From the NCBI RefSeq assembly GCF_000600295.1, contig NZ_JEMG01000001.1, forward strand, positions 2,618,352-2,682,351: 64,000 nucleotides of DNA, written 5' to 3'. Below are positions 41,958 through 51,154 of this stretch, piece by piece. Below the pieces are notes generated by a model, which saw only the letters and a program-made list of their open reading frames with translations, was not told the DNA's origin and did not search any database. Every line of letters starts with the position of its first letter. Positions within the stretch are counted from its first letter, which is position 1. This DNA comes from Hylemonella gracilis str. Niagara R. GTDB lineage: Bacteria; Pseudomonadota; Gammaproteobacteria; Burkholderiales; Burkholderiaceae_C. The position numbers and the translations under genes were made by a program.

Positions 41958-43331
41958 ATGGATGCCTCCACCTTCTCTCCGTCCTTTGCCCTGACCCTGC
42001 TGTTCGCCACGGCACTGCTGCTGGGCCTGTTGACCAAATTCTGGCTTGCCGCGCGGCAGATCCGGCACATCGCCCACCACCGGGGCACCGTTCCCGCCGC
42101 TTATGCCGGCGCCATCAGCCTTGCCGCGCACCAGAAGGCCGCCGACTACAACGTGACCAAGTTGCGCTTCGGTCTGCTGGAAAGCGCTTTCTCCAGCGCG
42201 GTGCTGCTGGGCTGGACTTTGCTGGGCGGGTTGGACGCACTGAACCAGGCGCTGCTCGGATGGATGGGGGCGGGCATGGGACAGCAGCTCGCGCTGATCA
42301 CCGCCTTTGTCGTGGTGGGCGGGCTGATCGAACTGCCCTTCTCGCTGTACCAGACCTTCGTGATCGAACAGCGCTTCGGCTTCAACAAGATGAGCTTCAA
42401 GCTCTGGCTGAGCGACCTCGTCAAGGGCAGCGTGCTGGGCGCGGCCATCGGCCTGCCCATCGCCGCGCTGGTGCTCTGGTTCATGGGCACCACCGGCGCG
42501 CTGTGGTGGCTCTGGGCCTGGTGCGCCTGGATGGGCTTCAACCTGCTGCTGCTGTGGATCTACCCGACCTTCATCGCACCGCTGTTCAACAAATTTCAGC
42601 CCCTGGAAGACGCGTCGCTGAAGGAGCGCGTGACGGCGCTGATGCAGCGCTGCGGTTTCCAGGCCCAAGGGCTTTACGTGATGGACGGTAGCCGCCGCAG
42701 CGCGCACGCCAACGCCTACTTCACCGGCTTCGGCAGGGCCAAGCGCGTGGTGTTCTTCGACACCTTGCTCAACAAGCTCAGCCCCGGCGAGGTGGACGCC
42801 GTGCTGGCCCATGAACTGGGCCATTTCAAGCACAAGCACATCCTCAAGCGCATCGTGATGATGTTCACCATGAGTCTGGCTGGTTTTGCCCTGCTGGGCT
42901 GGTTGGCCCAGCAGGCCTGGTTCTACACCGGCCTGGGCGTCACGCCCAGCCTGACAATGCTGGCGCCGGCCCTGGGGGCGGCCCTGTCCTCGCTGCCTGC
43001 GGAGGTCGCTCAGGGTTTCGCGTCCGCGCTGGGTGCGTCGAACGACGCCCTGGCCCTGCTGCTCTTCCTCCTGGTCGCGCCGGTGTTCAGCTTTTTCATC
43101 ACGCCCCTGATGGCGCGCGGTTCGCGCCAGCATGAGTTCGAGGCCGACGCCTATGCCGCACGGCAGGCAGAGCGCGCCGACCTGGCCAGCGCTCTGCTCA
43201 AACTCTATGAAGACAACGCCGCCACGCTGACGCCCGACCCGCTCTACGTGGCCTTTTATTACTCCCACCCGCCCGCCAGCCAACGGCTGGCGCGGCTGGG
43301 CTTGGACATGCACGCACAAGGCGCGGCTTGA
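41958..43331 (+). CDS. M48 family CAAX-prenyl-protease-like metalloprotease (Ste24 type)
   Basis: This 457-residue integral membrane protease has about seven helices and the zinc motif HELGHFKHKH with His285, Glu286 and His289. The third ligand lies in the EFEADAYAARQAERA helix. The preceding YVMDGSRRSAHANAYFTGFG is typical of Ste24-like M48A enzymes. In bacteria these act in membrane protein quality control rather than on prenylated proteins. The start MDASTFSPSF at 41958 is favoured. Its stop overlaps the start of rsgA. Confidence 0.92.
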   Translation: MDASTFSPSFALTLLFATALLLGLLTKFWLAARQIRHIAHHRGTVPAAYAGAISLAAHQKAADYNVTKLRFGLLESAFSSAVLLGWTLLGGLDALNQALLGWMGAGMGQQLALITAFVVVGGLIELPFSLYQTFVIEQRFGFNKMSFKLWLSDLVKGSVLGAAIGLPIAALVLWFMGTTGALWWLWAWCAWMGFNLLLLWIYPTFIAPLFNKFQPLEDASLKERVTALMQRCGFQAQGLYVMDGSRRSAHANAYFTGFGRAKRVVFFDTLLNKLSPGEVDAVLAHELGHFKHKHILKRIVMMFTMSLAGFALLGWLAQQAWFYTGLGVTPSLTMLAPALGAALSSLPAEVAQGFASALGASNDALALLLFLLVAPVFSFFITPLMARGSRQHEFEADAYAARQAERADLASALLKLYEDNAATLTPDPLYVAFYYSHPPASQRLARLGLDMHAQGAA

Positions 43332-44377
43332 GCGGCGGCGACAAGGCCATTCGAGGGCCGGGCCGCGCTGCCACGGCTGCGCAGGCGCTGGCATCAGGTC
43401 TGGTGGTGGCCAGCCATGGCCGGCATCTGCTGGTCGAAAGCCCGGAAGGCCCCGATGGCCGACGCCTGATCTGCCACCCGCGCGGCAAGAAGAACGATGC
43501 CGTGGTGGGCGACCGCGTGCGCTGGCTTCCGACCGGCGACGAAGGCAGCATCGAGGCCATCGAACCTCGCCGCAATCTGTTCCACCGTCAGGACGAGTTG
43601 CGCAGCAAGAGTTTCGCGGCCAACATCGACCAAGTGCTGATCCTGATCGCAGCCGAGCCGGAGTTTTCCGAAAGCCAGCTGGCACGGGCCCTGATCGCCG
43701 CAGAAGCAGCAGGCATCCCGCCACTGATCGCGCTGAACAAGAGCGACCTGAGCACCGCGCATGCCCGCGCCTGGGCACGGCTGGCCGCCTATAGGCGCAT
43801 GGGCTACACCGTGCTGCCCCTGAACCTGAAGAGCGGGGCCACGCAGGACAGCGTGCTGGCCCTGCGTCAGCATTTGCGAGGCCGAGCCACGCTGGTGCTC
43901 GGCCCCTCGGGCGCGGGCAAGAGCACCTTGATCAATCTGTTCGCACCCGGGGCGCAGGCCCAGACAGGCGAGATTTCGAGCGCGCTCAACAGCGGCAAGC
44001 ACACCACGACCCACACACGCTGGTACTGGGTGCAAGACCCACAGGCGAACGACGTCATGGCGCGCACGGCGCTGATCGATTCACCAGGATTTCAGGAATT
44101 CGGCCTGCACCACATCGAAGCCGCGCAACTGGCCAGACTGATGCCCGACCTGCGGGTGTACGCCGACAGCTGCCGCTTCTACAACTGCACCCACCTGCAT
44201 GAACCGGGCTGCGCCGTCATCGCGGCCGTCGAACCGACTGGCGAGCCCGCCACTGGTCCCCGCCCCGAGCCCGAAGCCCCCATGGACCTGACTGGGGCTG
44301 ATCCGCCTGTCACATCCAGCCGCTATCGTATCTACCGTGAACTGCATGCCGAACTGTCCATGCCGCCCCGGTACTGA
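43328..44377 (+). CDS. rsgA: Ribosome small subunit GTPase RsgA
   Basis: RsgA checks the maturing 30S subunit and uses GTP to release from it. The 349-residue protein has an OB-fold N domain, a circularly permuted GTPase (LIALNKSD before GPSGAGKSTLINLF, then ALIDSPGFQEFG) and a zinc-binding end (YADSCRFYNCTHLHEPGCAV). Between the zinc domain and the final helix sits a Pro-rich extra stretch of about 25 residues (EPTGEPATGPRPEPEAPMDL) not seen in E. coli. Translation starts at TTG 43328, overlapping the M48 stop (TTGA), so it is translationally coupled. Confidence 0.95.
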   Translation: MSGGDKAIRGPGRAATAAQALASGLVVASHGRHLLVESPEGPDGRRLICHPRGKKNDAVVGDRVRWLPTGDEGSIEAIEPRRNLFHRQDELRSKSFAANIDQVLILIAAEPEFSESQLARALIAAEAAGIPPLIALNKSDLSTAHARAWARLAAYRRMGYTVLPLNLKSGATQDSVLALRQHLRGRATLVLGPSGAGKSTLINLFAPGAQAQTGEISSALNSGKHTTTHTRWYWVQDPQANDVMARTALIDSPGFQEFGLHHIEAAQLARLMPDLRVYADSCRFYNCTHLHEPGCAVIAAVEPTGEPATGPRPEPEAPMDLTGADPPVTSSRYRIYRELHAELSMPPRY

Positions 44378-44411
44378 GCGCCGCCCCACTGGCTGCGGCG
44401 CCCATCGCCGC

Positions 44412-45158
44412 TCAGTGCAGGCTCGCGCTGCGCGCGGGCATGTGCTGCAAGGCGCCTGCCTGGCGCGATCGGATCAGGGTCTCGCGAAAGACATCGGCCT
44501 CGTCCAGATCGGCCACACGGTCACTCAGCCAGCTCTCAGCCGCCGTGTATTGCCCGGTGGCGCACCAGATTTCCCACTGCAGCAGATCCAGGCTGGCCTT
44601 TTGCTGCAAGGCAACCGTCTCATCGAGCTGGGACTGCGCTTCCAGAAACGCAGCCTGGGCATGCTCCAGCACCTCCTGCGCCTCACCCGCCAGGCGCATG
44701 TCCAACAGCAGGCGCACCAGGCTGGACCACACCATCACCAGGCCCGGCATCTGAGCAAAAGCCTGTCGATAGCCTTCCAGCGCCTCTTCGGCGCGGCCTT
44801 TTTGCTCCGCCAGCCAAGCCAGGTTCGCCTGCGCATAAGCCTGTTGCGGTACCTGCTGAGGCATCTGGCGTGCCGCCGCGCGCAACAGCAGGTCGGCCTG
44901 CGCGGTTTCGCCCAGTTGCAGCAGCGCCGCGCCCAGATCGGCCTGGGCCTCGAAACTCAGTTCGTGACGCCGCGCCAGCACCGGGTCCAGCAGCTTGCGG
45001 GCCTCCGCGTGCTGGCCGAGGTGGGCCTGGGCCAGACCTTGCAGGAGCAGCGCCTCGAGCTCGCCACCCTCGAGGTGGTAGCACTTGGCGGCCAGCGCCA
45101 GGTCGTCAAATTGTTGCTGGTAGGACAGGGTACGCAGGTTCTGCAGCATGATGCTCAT
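44412..45158 (-). CDS. TPR-containing protein
   Basis: The 248-residue protein is almost entirely tetratricopeptide-like repeats, with helix pairs such as ALLLQGLAQAHLGQHAEARK, QADLGAALLQLGETAQADLL, QANLAWLAEQKGRAEEALEG and WEIWCATGQYTAAESWL. It has no signal peptide. The start is the ATG at 45158, six bases after GGAG, or the ATG at 45149 with a better spacing. It lies divergently from the response regulator and sensor kinase, so it may be part of that signalling module, as a partner or target. No direct evidence fixes its role. Confidence 0.75.
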   Translation of the reverse strand: MSIMLQNLRTLSYQQQFDDLALAAKCYHLEGGELEALLLQGLAQAHLGQHAEARKLLDPVLARRHELSFEAQADLGAALLQLGETAQADLLLRAAARQMPQQVPQQAYAQANLAWLAEQKGRAEEALEGYRQAFAQMPGLVMVWSSLVRLLLDMRLAGEAQEVLEHAQAAFLEAQSQLDETVALQQKASLDLLQWEIWCATGQYTAAESWLSDRVADLDEADVFRETLIRSRQAGALQHMPARSASLH

Positions 45159-45330
45159 CTCTCCAAGGGACAAACCGATGGACGAAGGATCGCCTGCCAA
45201 GGCGAAAGGCATCTTTGGCGCAGCGGACTTTGCTTTTGCCGCAAAGGAAATCCGGCAGTTGTTACATTTACATCCGGCTACATCCGATGATTTGCCCCTG
45301 AATTGCTGGCGAATCACTCTCATTTGAACC

Positions 45331-46152
45331 ATGTCCGTCGCCGCACCCGCCTCGCCCCCGGATCAGCCCCATATCCTGCTGATCGACGATGAACCCGAAG
45401 CCTTGCGCGCTCTGGTGAGCCTGATCCGGCAGCAGGGCTGGCAGGTGTCTCTGGCGGCGGAACCCCACCGCGGCCATCTGCGCGCCCTCGCGCTGCAACC
45501 CGATCTGATCGTGCTGGACATCTCCATGCCGGGCATGGACGGCATGGCCTTGCTGCGACGGCTGCGCGCCGCGCCAGAGACTCAGGACATCCCGGTCATC
45601 TTCCTGTCTGCCCAGCACCAGGCCGACCAACGCCTGGCCGGACTGACGCAAGGCGGCGTGGACTATGTGACCAAGCCCTTTGAGCCGCAGGAGATGCTGG
45701 CGCGCATCCGTATCCATCTGCAGCTGGCACGGCGCGGCAAACCACCGGCATCCGCACCACAAGCCCAGACGTCGGCCCCGCCAGAACCCGAGGTGAGCTC
45801 ACCCACCGATGCGGACGAGGCCCTGCTGCGCGCGGCCATGCGCTTCATCGAAACGCACCTGGCCGACCTGCCCGGCCTGACCGAGATCGCCGCTGCCGTC
45901 GGCACCCATGACAAACGCCTGTCCCAGGTGTTTCGCCAGCGCGCGGGCAGCACGGTTTTCGCCTTCGCGCGCCAGCTGCGGTTGCAGAAGGCCAAAGACC
46001 TGCTGGTGAACAGCGACCTGGAAATCCAGGACATTGCCGAGCTGACCGGTTACCAAAGCGCGGCCAATTTCTCGACCGCCTTCCGCGAGCAACAATCCAT
46101 GACGCCCAGCGACTACCGGCTGCAGGCACGCAACAAGGACAAGCCGGCATGA
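45331..46152 (+). CDS. Response regulator with AraC-type DNA-binding output
   Basis: The 273-residue protein has an N-terminal receiver domain (HILLIDDEPEALRALVSLIR; phospho-acceptor Asp63 in LIVLDISMPGMDG; Lys in YVTKPFEPQEML), a Pro-rich linker of about 30 residues, and an AraC helix-turn-helix pair (LTEIAAAVGTHDKRLSQVF, IQDIAELTGYQSAANFSTAF). AraC output on a receiver domain is uncommon relative to OmpR or NarL types. Its stop overlaps the sensor kinase start by four bases (ATGA), so they are a cognate pair. Confidence 0.92.
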   Translation: MSVAAPASPPDQPHILLIDDEPEALRALVSLIRQQGWQVSLAAEPHRGHLRALALQPDLIVLDISMPGMDGMALLRRLRAAPETQDIPVIFLSAQHQADQRLAGLTQGGVDYVTKPFEPQEMLARIRIHLQLARRGKPPASAPQAQTSAPPEPEVSSPTDADEALLRAAMRFIETHLADLPGLTEIAAAVGTHDKRLSQVFRQRAGSTVFAFARQLRLQKAKDLLVNSDLEIQDIAELTGYQSAANFSTAFREQQSMTPSDYRLQARNKDKPA

Positions 46153-48614
46153 CCAGGCGCCAGCGGCTGGCTGCAACCTGCCTGCGACTGGGATTGCGGC
46201 TGGGCCTGCCCCTGGTCTTGCTGAGCACCTGCTTCGCGGCCGCCGCGCAGCAGTCCCCAGCCCCGGTGCCGGCCTGCGCCCAGGAGCAGCAGATGCTGGG
46301 CGGCTTGGTGCAGGTTTTCGTGGACCGCACAGGCCAGCTCACCGCCGAGGACATTGCGCGCCTGCCGGTGACCGCCTTCACTGCGCTGAACCCGCAGGCA
46401 CTGCCCCGTTACACCCAGGCCGCTGTCTGGCTGACGCTGGATCTGGGCAACCCGGGCCAGCAGCCCTGCCGGCGCTGGTTGAACTTGGCCAAGCCCAGCG
46501 TCGAGGACCAGCAAGTGCATGTGCTGCGCGCGGACGGGCAATGGCACAGCCAACGCTCTGGCGGTGCGTATCCGCTGCGGACCTGGACCGTGGCGCAGCG
46601 CCAACCGGTGTTCCTGCTCGACCTGCAAGCCGGTGAAACGGTGCGCGTGCTGGCCCGTGTCTCCAGCACCCACAGCGTGCTGCTGCTCAACCCTCAGCTC
46701 TATTCCGACGCGGCCTGGCTGCAAACGCAGCAAACGACGCACATCATCGACGGCCTGTCGCAGGGCATCGTGCTGCTGGTGGTGGCCGTGGGCCTGACCG
46801 TCGGCTGGATCTTGCGCTCCAGCATGCTGCTGGCCTTGTCGGTCGGCGCCTTCTTCAACGCGCTCTTCGTCTGCATTGCCAACGGCTACCTGTTCTATTT
46901 CCCTGCCCTGCTGCCCTACACCGAGGCTTGCGCGGCGATCACGGGGGTGATTGGCATCACGGGTTTCATGATTTATGTGCGGCAGCTGTATGGGCTGGGC
47001 CGCCTGCCACGCATCTGGACTCTGATGATCGGGGCGCTGGTGGCGTTCTACATCGTCACGCGCATCTTTGGCTGGTACGCGGCGCCCTCACTGACCAGCA
47101 TCGGCTTGTGGGTGATCGTGGCATTCGTGGCCGTGCTCGTTCATGGCCACCGCCACCAGTTCATGGCCTGGTTGGGCATGCACATCATGGCCGTGCAGCT
47201 GCTATCGCAATACGTCTTTCATCTCGACAAGAGCGTGCCCTGGGCGCCACAGTTCCCTCCCGCGCTGGAACTGCTGGGCAGCCTCGTCTGGCAATCCTCC
47301 TACACCCAGAACCTCTCGGGCACCCTGAATGGCGCGGTCTGGCTGGCCGCTACCATGGTGCTGGAAGTGCTGGGCAGTCGCCGTCGCGAGCAACGCGCCC
47401 AGGCCGCGCTGGACAGCCAGCGCCGCGGCGAAGTGGAACGACTCGAAACCGCCGTGGCGCAGCGCACCGGCCAGTTGCGGGAAGCTTTGGACGCCCGACG
47501 CAACCTGCTGGCGCGCATCAGCCACGACCTGCGCTCGCCGCTGGCGGGCATCATCAACATCACACAATCGGCCACCACGCTCGAAGCCCAGACCACGCGG
47601 CACATCGAGCGCAGCGCGCGTCGTCAGATGGAGTTGATCGACGAGCTGCTGGAGTTCGCGCGCCAGGATCTGAAAGGCCCGGAGATCCACACCGAACCCG
47701 GTTACCTCTACGCCTTGCTGCATGAGCTGGAACAGGAAGGCCGCCTGCTCGCCCAGCGCCAGCACAACCACTTCGAGACCACCATCCCGGTCGACCTGCC
47801 GCTGGCCGTGCGGGCCGACTTCCGGCATCTGCGCCAGGTACTGCTGAACCTGCTGGGCAACGCAGCCAAGTTCACGACCCAGGGCACCATCCGCCTGCGG
47901 GTCGAAGCCTTGGCGGGCAGCGCGCAAGAACCGCGCGGCGGTCGCACGCGCCTGCGCTTCTCGGTCAGCGACACGGGTCAGGGCATCGCCGAAAGCGAGC
48001 GCGACAAGGTGATGCAGCCCTTCGGACGCGGCGCCAACGCGCAAGGCGTGGACGGGGTGGGCCTGGGCCTGACCATCGTGCGTCAGTTGCTCGACGGCAT
48101 GGGCACGGGCTTGGAGCTGGAATCCACGCCTGGCCAAGGCAGCCGCTTCAGCTTCGTGCTGGACCTGGCCCTGGCCGACGAGAGCGACATCCAGAAGGTC
48201 TTCGTCGAAAGCCATGCTGCGTCGGTGGAGGGCCAGGGGCGCCGTATCCTCGTCGCGGACGACCTGCGCACCAACCGCGACGAGCTCGCCGACCTGCTAG
48301 GCGGTTATGGCTTTGAAGTCACCACGGCATCGGACGGCCTGGAGGCCCTGCAGCTGCTGCAGGCACAAGACTACGGCCTGCTGCTGACAGACCAGATGAT
48401 GCCGCGCATGGACGGCTGGCAACTGCTGGCACAGGTACGCGCCCTGCGCCCCCAACTGCCCGTGGTGCTGTATTCGGCCGCGCCCCCCCTGCCCCCACTG
48501 GATAGCCCGGCCGATCTGCGCTTTGATGCGATGCTGGTCAAGCCCGCGACCAGCGGCGACCTGCTGCGCCAGATCGACAGCTTGGCGCAAAACACCCCTG
48601 CCCCTGGCCCGTGA
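46149..48614 (+). CDS. Hybrid histidine kinase with 7TM-DISM sensor region
   Basis: The 821-residue membrane kinase has a signal peptide, a periplasmic 7TMR-DISMED2-like domain (about residues 40-185), seven membrane helices (about 200-400), a coiled-coil helix (AALDSQRRGEVERLETAVAQ) and HisKA with the phospho-acceptor His459 in LARISHDLRSPLAGII. The HATPase domain has DTGQGIAES and GVGLGLTIVRQLLDGMG, and a C-terminal receiver has Asp748 in LLLTDQMMPRMDG. The DISMED2 fold often binds carbohydrates, so a sugar or glycan signal is possible. It is encoded directly after its AraC-type response regulator, overlapping by four bases. Confidence 0.93.
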   Translation: MTRRQRLAATCLRLGLRLGLPLVLLSTCFAAAAQQSPAPVPACAQEQQMLGGLVQVFVDRTGQLTAEDIARLPVTAFTALNPQALPRYTQAAVWLTLDLGNPGQQPCRRWLNLAKPSVEDQQVHVLRADGQWHSQRSGGAYPLRTWTVAQRQPVFLLDLQAGETVRVLARVSSTHSVLLLNPQLYSDAAWLQTQQTTHIIDGLSQGIVLLVVAVGLTVGWILRSSMLLALSVGAFFNALFVCIANGYLFYFPALLPYTEACAAITGVIGITGFMIYVRQLYGLGRLPRIWTLMIGALVAFYIVTRIFGWYAAPSLTSIGLWVIVAFVAVLVHGHRHQFMAWLGMHIMAVQLLSQYVFHLDKSVPWAPQFPPALELLGSLVWQSSYTQNLSGTLNGAVWLAATMVLEVLGSRRREQRAQAALDSQRRGEVERLETAVAQRTGQLREALDARRNLLARISHDLRSPLAGIINITQSATTLEAQTTRHIERSARRQMELIDELLEFARQDLKGPEIHTEPGYLYALLHELEQEGRLLAQRQHNHFETTIPVDLPLAVRADFRHLRQVLLNLLGNAAKFTTQGTIRLRVEALAGSAQEPRGGRTRLRFSVSDTGQGIAESERDKVMQPFGRGANAQGVDGVGLGLTIVRQLLDGMGTGLELESTPGQGSRFSFVLDLALADESDIQKVFVESHAASVEGQGRRILVADDLRTNRDELADLLGGYGFEVTTASDGLEALQLLQAQDYGLLLTDQMMPRMDGWQLLAQVRALRPQLPVVLYSAAPPLPPLDSPADLRFDAMLVKPATSGDLLRQIDSLAQNTPAPGP

Positions 48615-48638
48615 CGTACCGACCTGAGCAGACGGGGC

Positions 48639-49694
48639 TCAGGCCAGCCAACGCCCCACGGTCATCATTGCAAGCAACAGCATCCAGAACACCACTGCGC
48701 GCCAGATCAGGCCGACGCTGCTGCGCAGGTGGGCCAGCTGCGGTTCCTGCCAATCGACCCCCTCGCCCAAACGGGCGCGGGATGCCTCGGACAGCCCCAG
48801 GCGCACGTTGAGCGCACCCGCCAGGGTGGCGATGATCAGATGGTCATTGTCTTGCGCGCGGGCGTTGACGCCCAATTGCTCGCCAGGCCGCACGCCGGCC
48901 AGCAGCTCCAGCCTGGCCTTCGCGCCGGGGGCTTGCCCCACGTCCTGAGCCTCGCGCTGCTGCATGCGCTTGAATTCCTCGTGGCGACGCCAGGCATCCA
49001 CCGCGTCCTCAAAGCGCCCGACCACCGCGAAGCCGAAGGCGGTGATGCGCGCGGGCAGCCAGTCCACCCAGCTCCAGACGCGAGCGGCGGTGGACAGCAC
49101 GGCCTCACTGACCCAGGGCGCCTGCTTGCGCGAGACATGCGGCCAGTAGCGGGTGATCAACTCGCTGAGCCGGTAGACCACGGCACCCGCCGGACCCAGT
49201 CCCAGCAAGGACAGAAAGAGGAACCAGCTGAGCACGCCCAGCACATGGCGATGTGCGGCCACCACGGAGAACTCCAGCACATGCCGGATGATCTCGCGCG
49301 GGGGCAACTCGCTGGCGTCGATCTGCTGCCACTCGGCCAGCAAGCGACGGGCACGCTGCTCGTCACCGGTCTCCAGCGCGTCCCGGATCGCGCTGAAATG
49401 GAAGCTGAACTGCCGAAAGCCGAGGGTGATGTAGAGAATCCAGACGTTCCAGGCCAGGGCCAGCAGCCCCCCAAACCAGCCCAGGGTACTGTCCAACCAA
49501 AGGTAGACGCCCCCCACCGCGATGGCAGGCACCAGCACGGCGATGCCCCAGGCCAGCCAGGGCGAACGGCCGATGTCGAACTTGCGCACCACCCAGCGCA
49601 GCCAGGCGCGCACACGCGCATGCACGATGTTGCCGCGTCCCAATGGACGCGCCTGCTCAATCAGCAACGCCAGCAAGAGGGAAAAAAAGCTCAT
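48639..49694 (-). CDS. CobD/CbiB-family membrane protein
   Basis: The 351-residue protein has several membrane helices and begins MSFFSLLLALLIEQARPL, the start of the CobD/CbiB-like family (also related to AmpE). True CbiB attaches aminopropanol to cobyric acid, but no cobalamin genes are nearby, and the family in this group of bacteria is of uncertain role. The second half includes FAVVGRFEDAVDAWRRHEE and a final membrane helix. I chose the ATG at 49694; another lies two codons upstream. A Nudix hydrolase gene is upstream. Confidence 0.82.
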   Translation of the reverse strand: MSFFSLLLALLIEQARPLGRGNIVHARVRAWLRWVVRKFDIGRSPWLAWGIAVLVPAIAVGGVYLWLDSTLGWFGGLLALAWNVWILYITLGFRQFSFHFSAIRDALETGDEQRARRLLAEWQQIDASELPPREIIRHVLEFSVVAAHRHVLGVLSWFLFLSLLGLGPAGAVVYRLSELITRYWPHVSRKQAPWVSEAVLSTAARVWSWVDWLPARITAFGFAVVGRFEDAVDAWRRHEEFKRMQQREAQDVGQAPGAKARLELLAGVRPGEQLGVNARAQDNDHLIIATLAGALNVRLGLSEASRARLGEGVDWQEPQLAHLRSSVGLIWRAVVFWMLLLAMMTVGRWLA

Positions 49695-49765
49695 GCCCAT
49701 GATGATAACGAGGCCATCGCGCGGCGTCGCATACCCCTGACCGAATCGGGCGCGGAAAAGGCCCC

Positions 49766-50485
49766 TCAGGCCACCATGAAACGGTAAAAGTTGCGCAACA
49801 TGCCCGCCGTCGCGCCCCAGATGAAGCGCTCCGTGAGGCCCTGGGCCACCGCCTCCTCGGCATCGGGCCAGGGCATGGAAAACCACTCGCGCGCCACGCC
49901 CTCGAACTCAAGCGCATGCCGTCGATGGTGGGCCGGATTCAGCAGAAAGGCCAGCGGGACTTCAAAGGCATCGGCCACCTCGACCGGGTTGGTCTTGAGT
50001 GTGTAGCCCGGCCGCACCAGGGCCACGACCGGCGTGATCACGAAGGCCGTGCCCGTGGTGTACGTCGGCAGCGTGCCCAGCACCTCGATCTGGTCACGCG
50101 CCAGCCCCACTTCCTCCTGCGCCTCGCGCAAGGCGGCATCCGCCGCGTCTGCATCCATCGCGTCCACCCGCCCGCCGGGAAAGGCAATCTGCGCCGAATG
50201 GTTGCGCATCTGCGCCGTGCGCTGGGTCAGCAGCAGCGTGGGTTCGGGCCGCATCACCAGGGGCACCAGCACTGCGGCCGACGCGGGCTGGCGCTCGACA
50301 AAACGCGGTTCGGCGCGCACCTCGGGTTGCCAGGCCGGCGGCGCGAGGAAGCGCCGCCGCAGCGCCTCGGGGGTCAGGCGCTCGGCCGGCACAGGCGGCA
50401 AATGGCGGTCCACGCCGCGCACGGGCACCGCGCGTGGATCAAAATTCGGAATCCTGGACAGCGGAGTGGGATCGGACGCGCTCAT
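49766..50485 (-). CDS. Nudix hydrolase (CoA pyrophosphatase-like)
   Basis: The 239-residue protein has the Nudix box in GGRVDAMDADAADAALREAQ followed by EEVGL, with the CoA-pyrophosphatase-type preceding stretch LLLTQRTAQMRNHSAQIAFP. It likely cleaves CoA or another nucleotide diphosphate. A long N-terminal extension of about 60 residues is Pro-rich (SRIPNFDPRAVPVRGVDRHL). It lies between the CbiB-like gene and the rplS terminator; the 71-base gap to the CbiB-like gene allows one transcript. Confidence 0.9.
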   Translation of the reverse strand: MSASDPTPLSRIPNFDPRAVPVRGVDRHLPPVPAERLTPEALRRRFLAPPAWQPEVRAEPRFVERQPASAAVLVPLVMRPEPTLLLTQRTAQMRNHSAQIAFPGGRVDAMDADAADAALREAQEEVGLARDQIEVLGTLPTYTTGTAFVITPVVALVRPGYTLKTNPVEVADAFEVPLAFLLNPAHHRRHALEFEGVAREWFSMPWPDAEEAVAQGLTERFIWGATAGMLRNFYRFMVA

Positions 50486-50570
50486 CGGGACGCAACCTCA
50501 AACTGGGCCTGCCGAGTAGATCAGATGCGGGCTGACCTGGCGTGAGCCGGAATAGATCGCCCCAAAGAAA

Positions 50571-50601
50571 AACCGCCCTGCGGGCAAGCACGAGGGCGGT
50601 T
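50571..50601. terminator. Terminator of the rpsP-rimM-trmD-rplS operon
   Basis: A 9-bp stem (50571-50579 with 50593-50601) and a 13-base loop are flanked by A-rich sequence on the left and eight T on the right. On the minus strand it follows rplS by about 40 bases and is followed by TTTTTC; it could work in both directions. Confidence 0.85.
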
Positions 50602-50640
50602 TTTTTTGGAATCGGCCGGTTTAACGCGGCCGGGCAGTCT

Positions 50641-51033
50641 TTACTCCGCCGCAGCTTCCGTGGTCTTGAAAGCCAGCTTTTCCTTGATGCGTGCCGACTT
50701 GCCGCTGCGCTGACGCAGGTAGTACAGCTTGGCGCGACGCACGTCGCCACGGCGCTTGACTTCGATGCTGGCGATCAGCGGGCTGTAGGTCTGGAAGGTA
50801 CGTTCCACGCCTTCGCCGCTGGAGATCTTGCGCACGGTGAAGGCGCTGTTCAGGCCGCGGTTGCGCTTGGCGATCACCACGCCTTCATAGGCCTGGGCGC
50901 GCTTGCGGGTACCTTCCACCACGTTGACGCTGACGATCACGGTGTCGCCAGGCGCGAAAGCGGGGATGGTCTTGCCCGACTTTTCGGTCAGACGGGCGAT
51001 TTCCTCTTGCTCGAGGGTCTGGATCAGGTTCAT
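50641..51033 (-). CDS. rplS: 50S ribosomal protein L19
   Basis: L19 sits at the interface of the ribosomal subunits. The 130-residue protein starts [15 protein letters not shown] and has the conserved [20 protein letters not shown] and [20 protein letters not shown]. It ends with an acidic, Ala/Glu-rich tail a little longer than in E. coli (115 residues). The GAGGAAACC ribosome site precedes the ATG at 51033. Last gene of the rpsP operon. Confidence 0.98.
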   Translation of the reverse strand: MNLIQTLEQEEIARLTEKSGKTIPAFAPGDTVIVSVNVVEGTRKRAQAYEGVVIAKRNRGLNSAFTVRKISSGEGVERTFQTYSPLIASIEVKRRGDVRRAKLYYLRQRSGKSARIKEKLAFKTTEAAAE

Positions 51034-51154
51034 GGGTTTCCTCACTGCGATCGTGTCCGCGCTGCACTAAAGGCCGTTTTCACGCGTTGTCGCCAACTGG
51101 GGCGACAAACCCCGCAAAAACAGCGGCCGGACAGAGGATCAGGACAGCCCGCGA

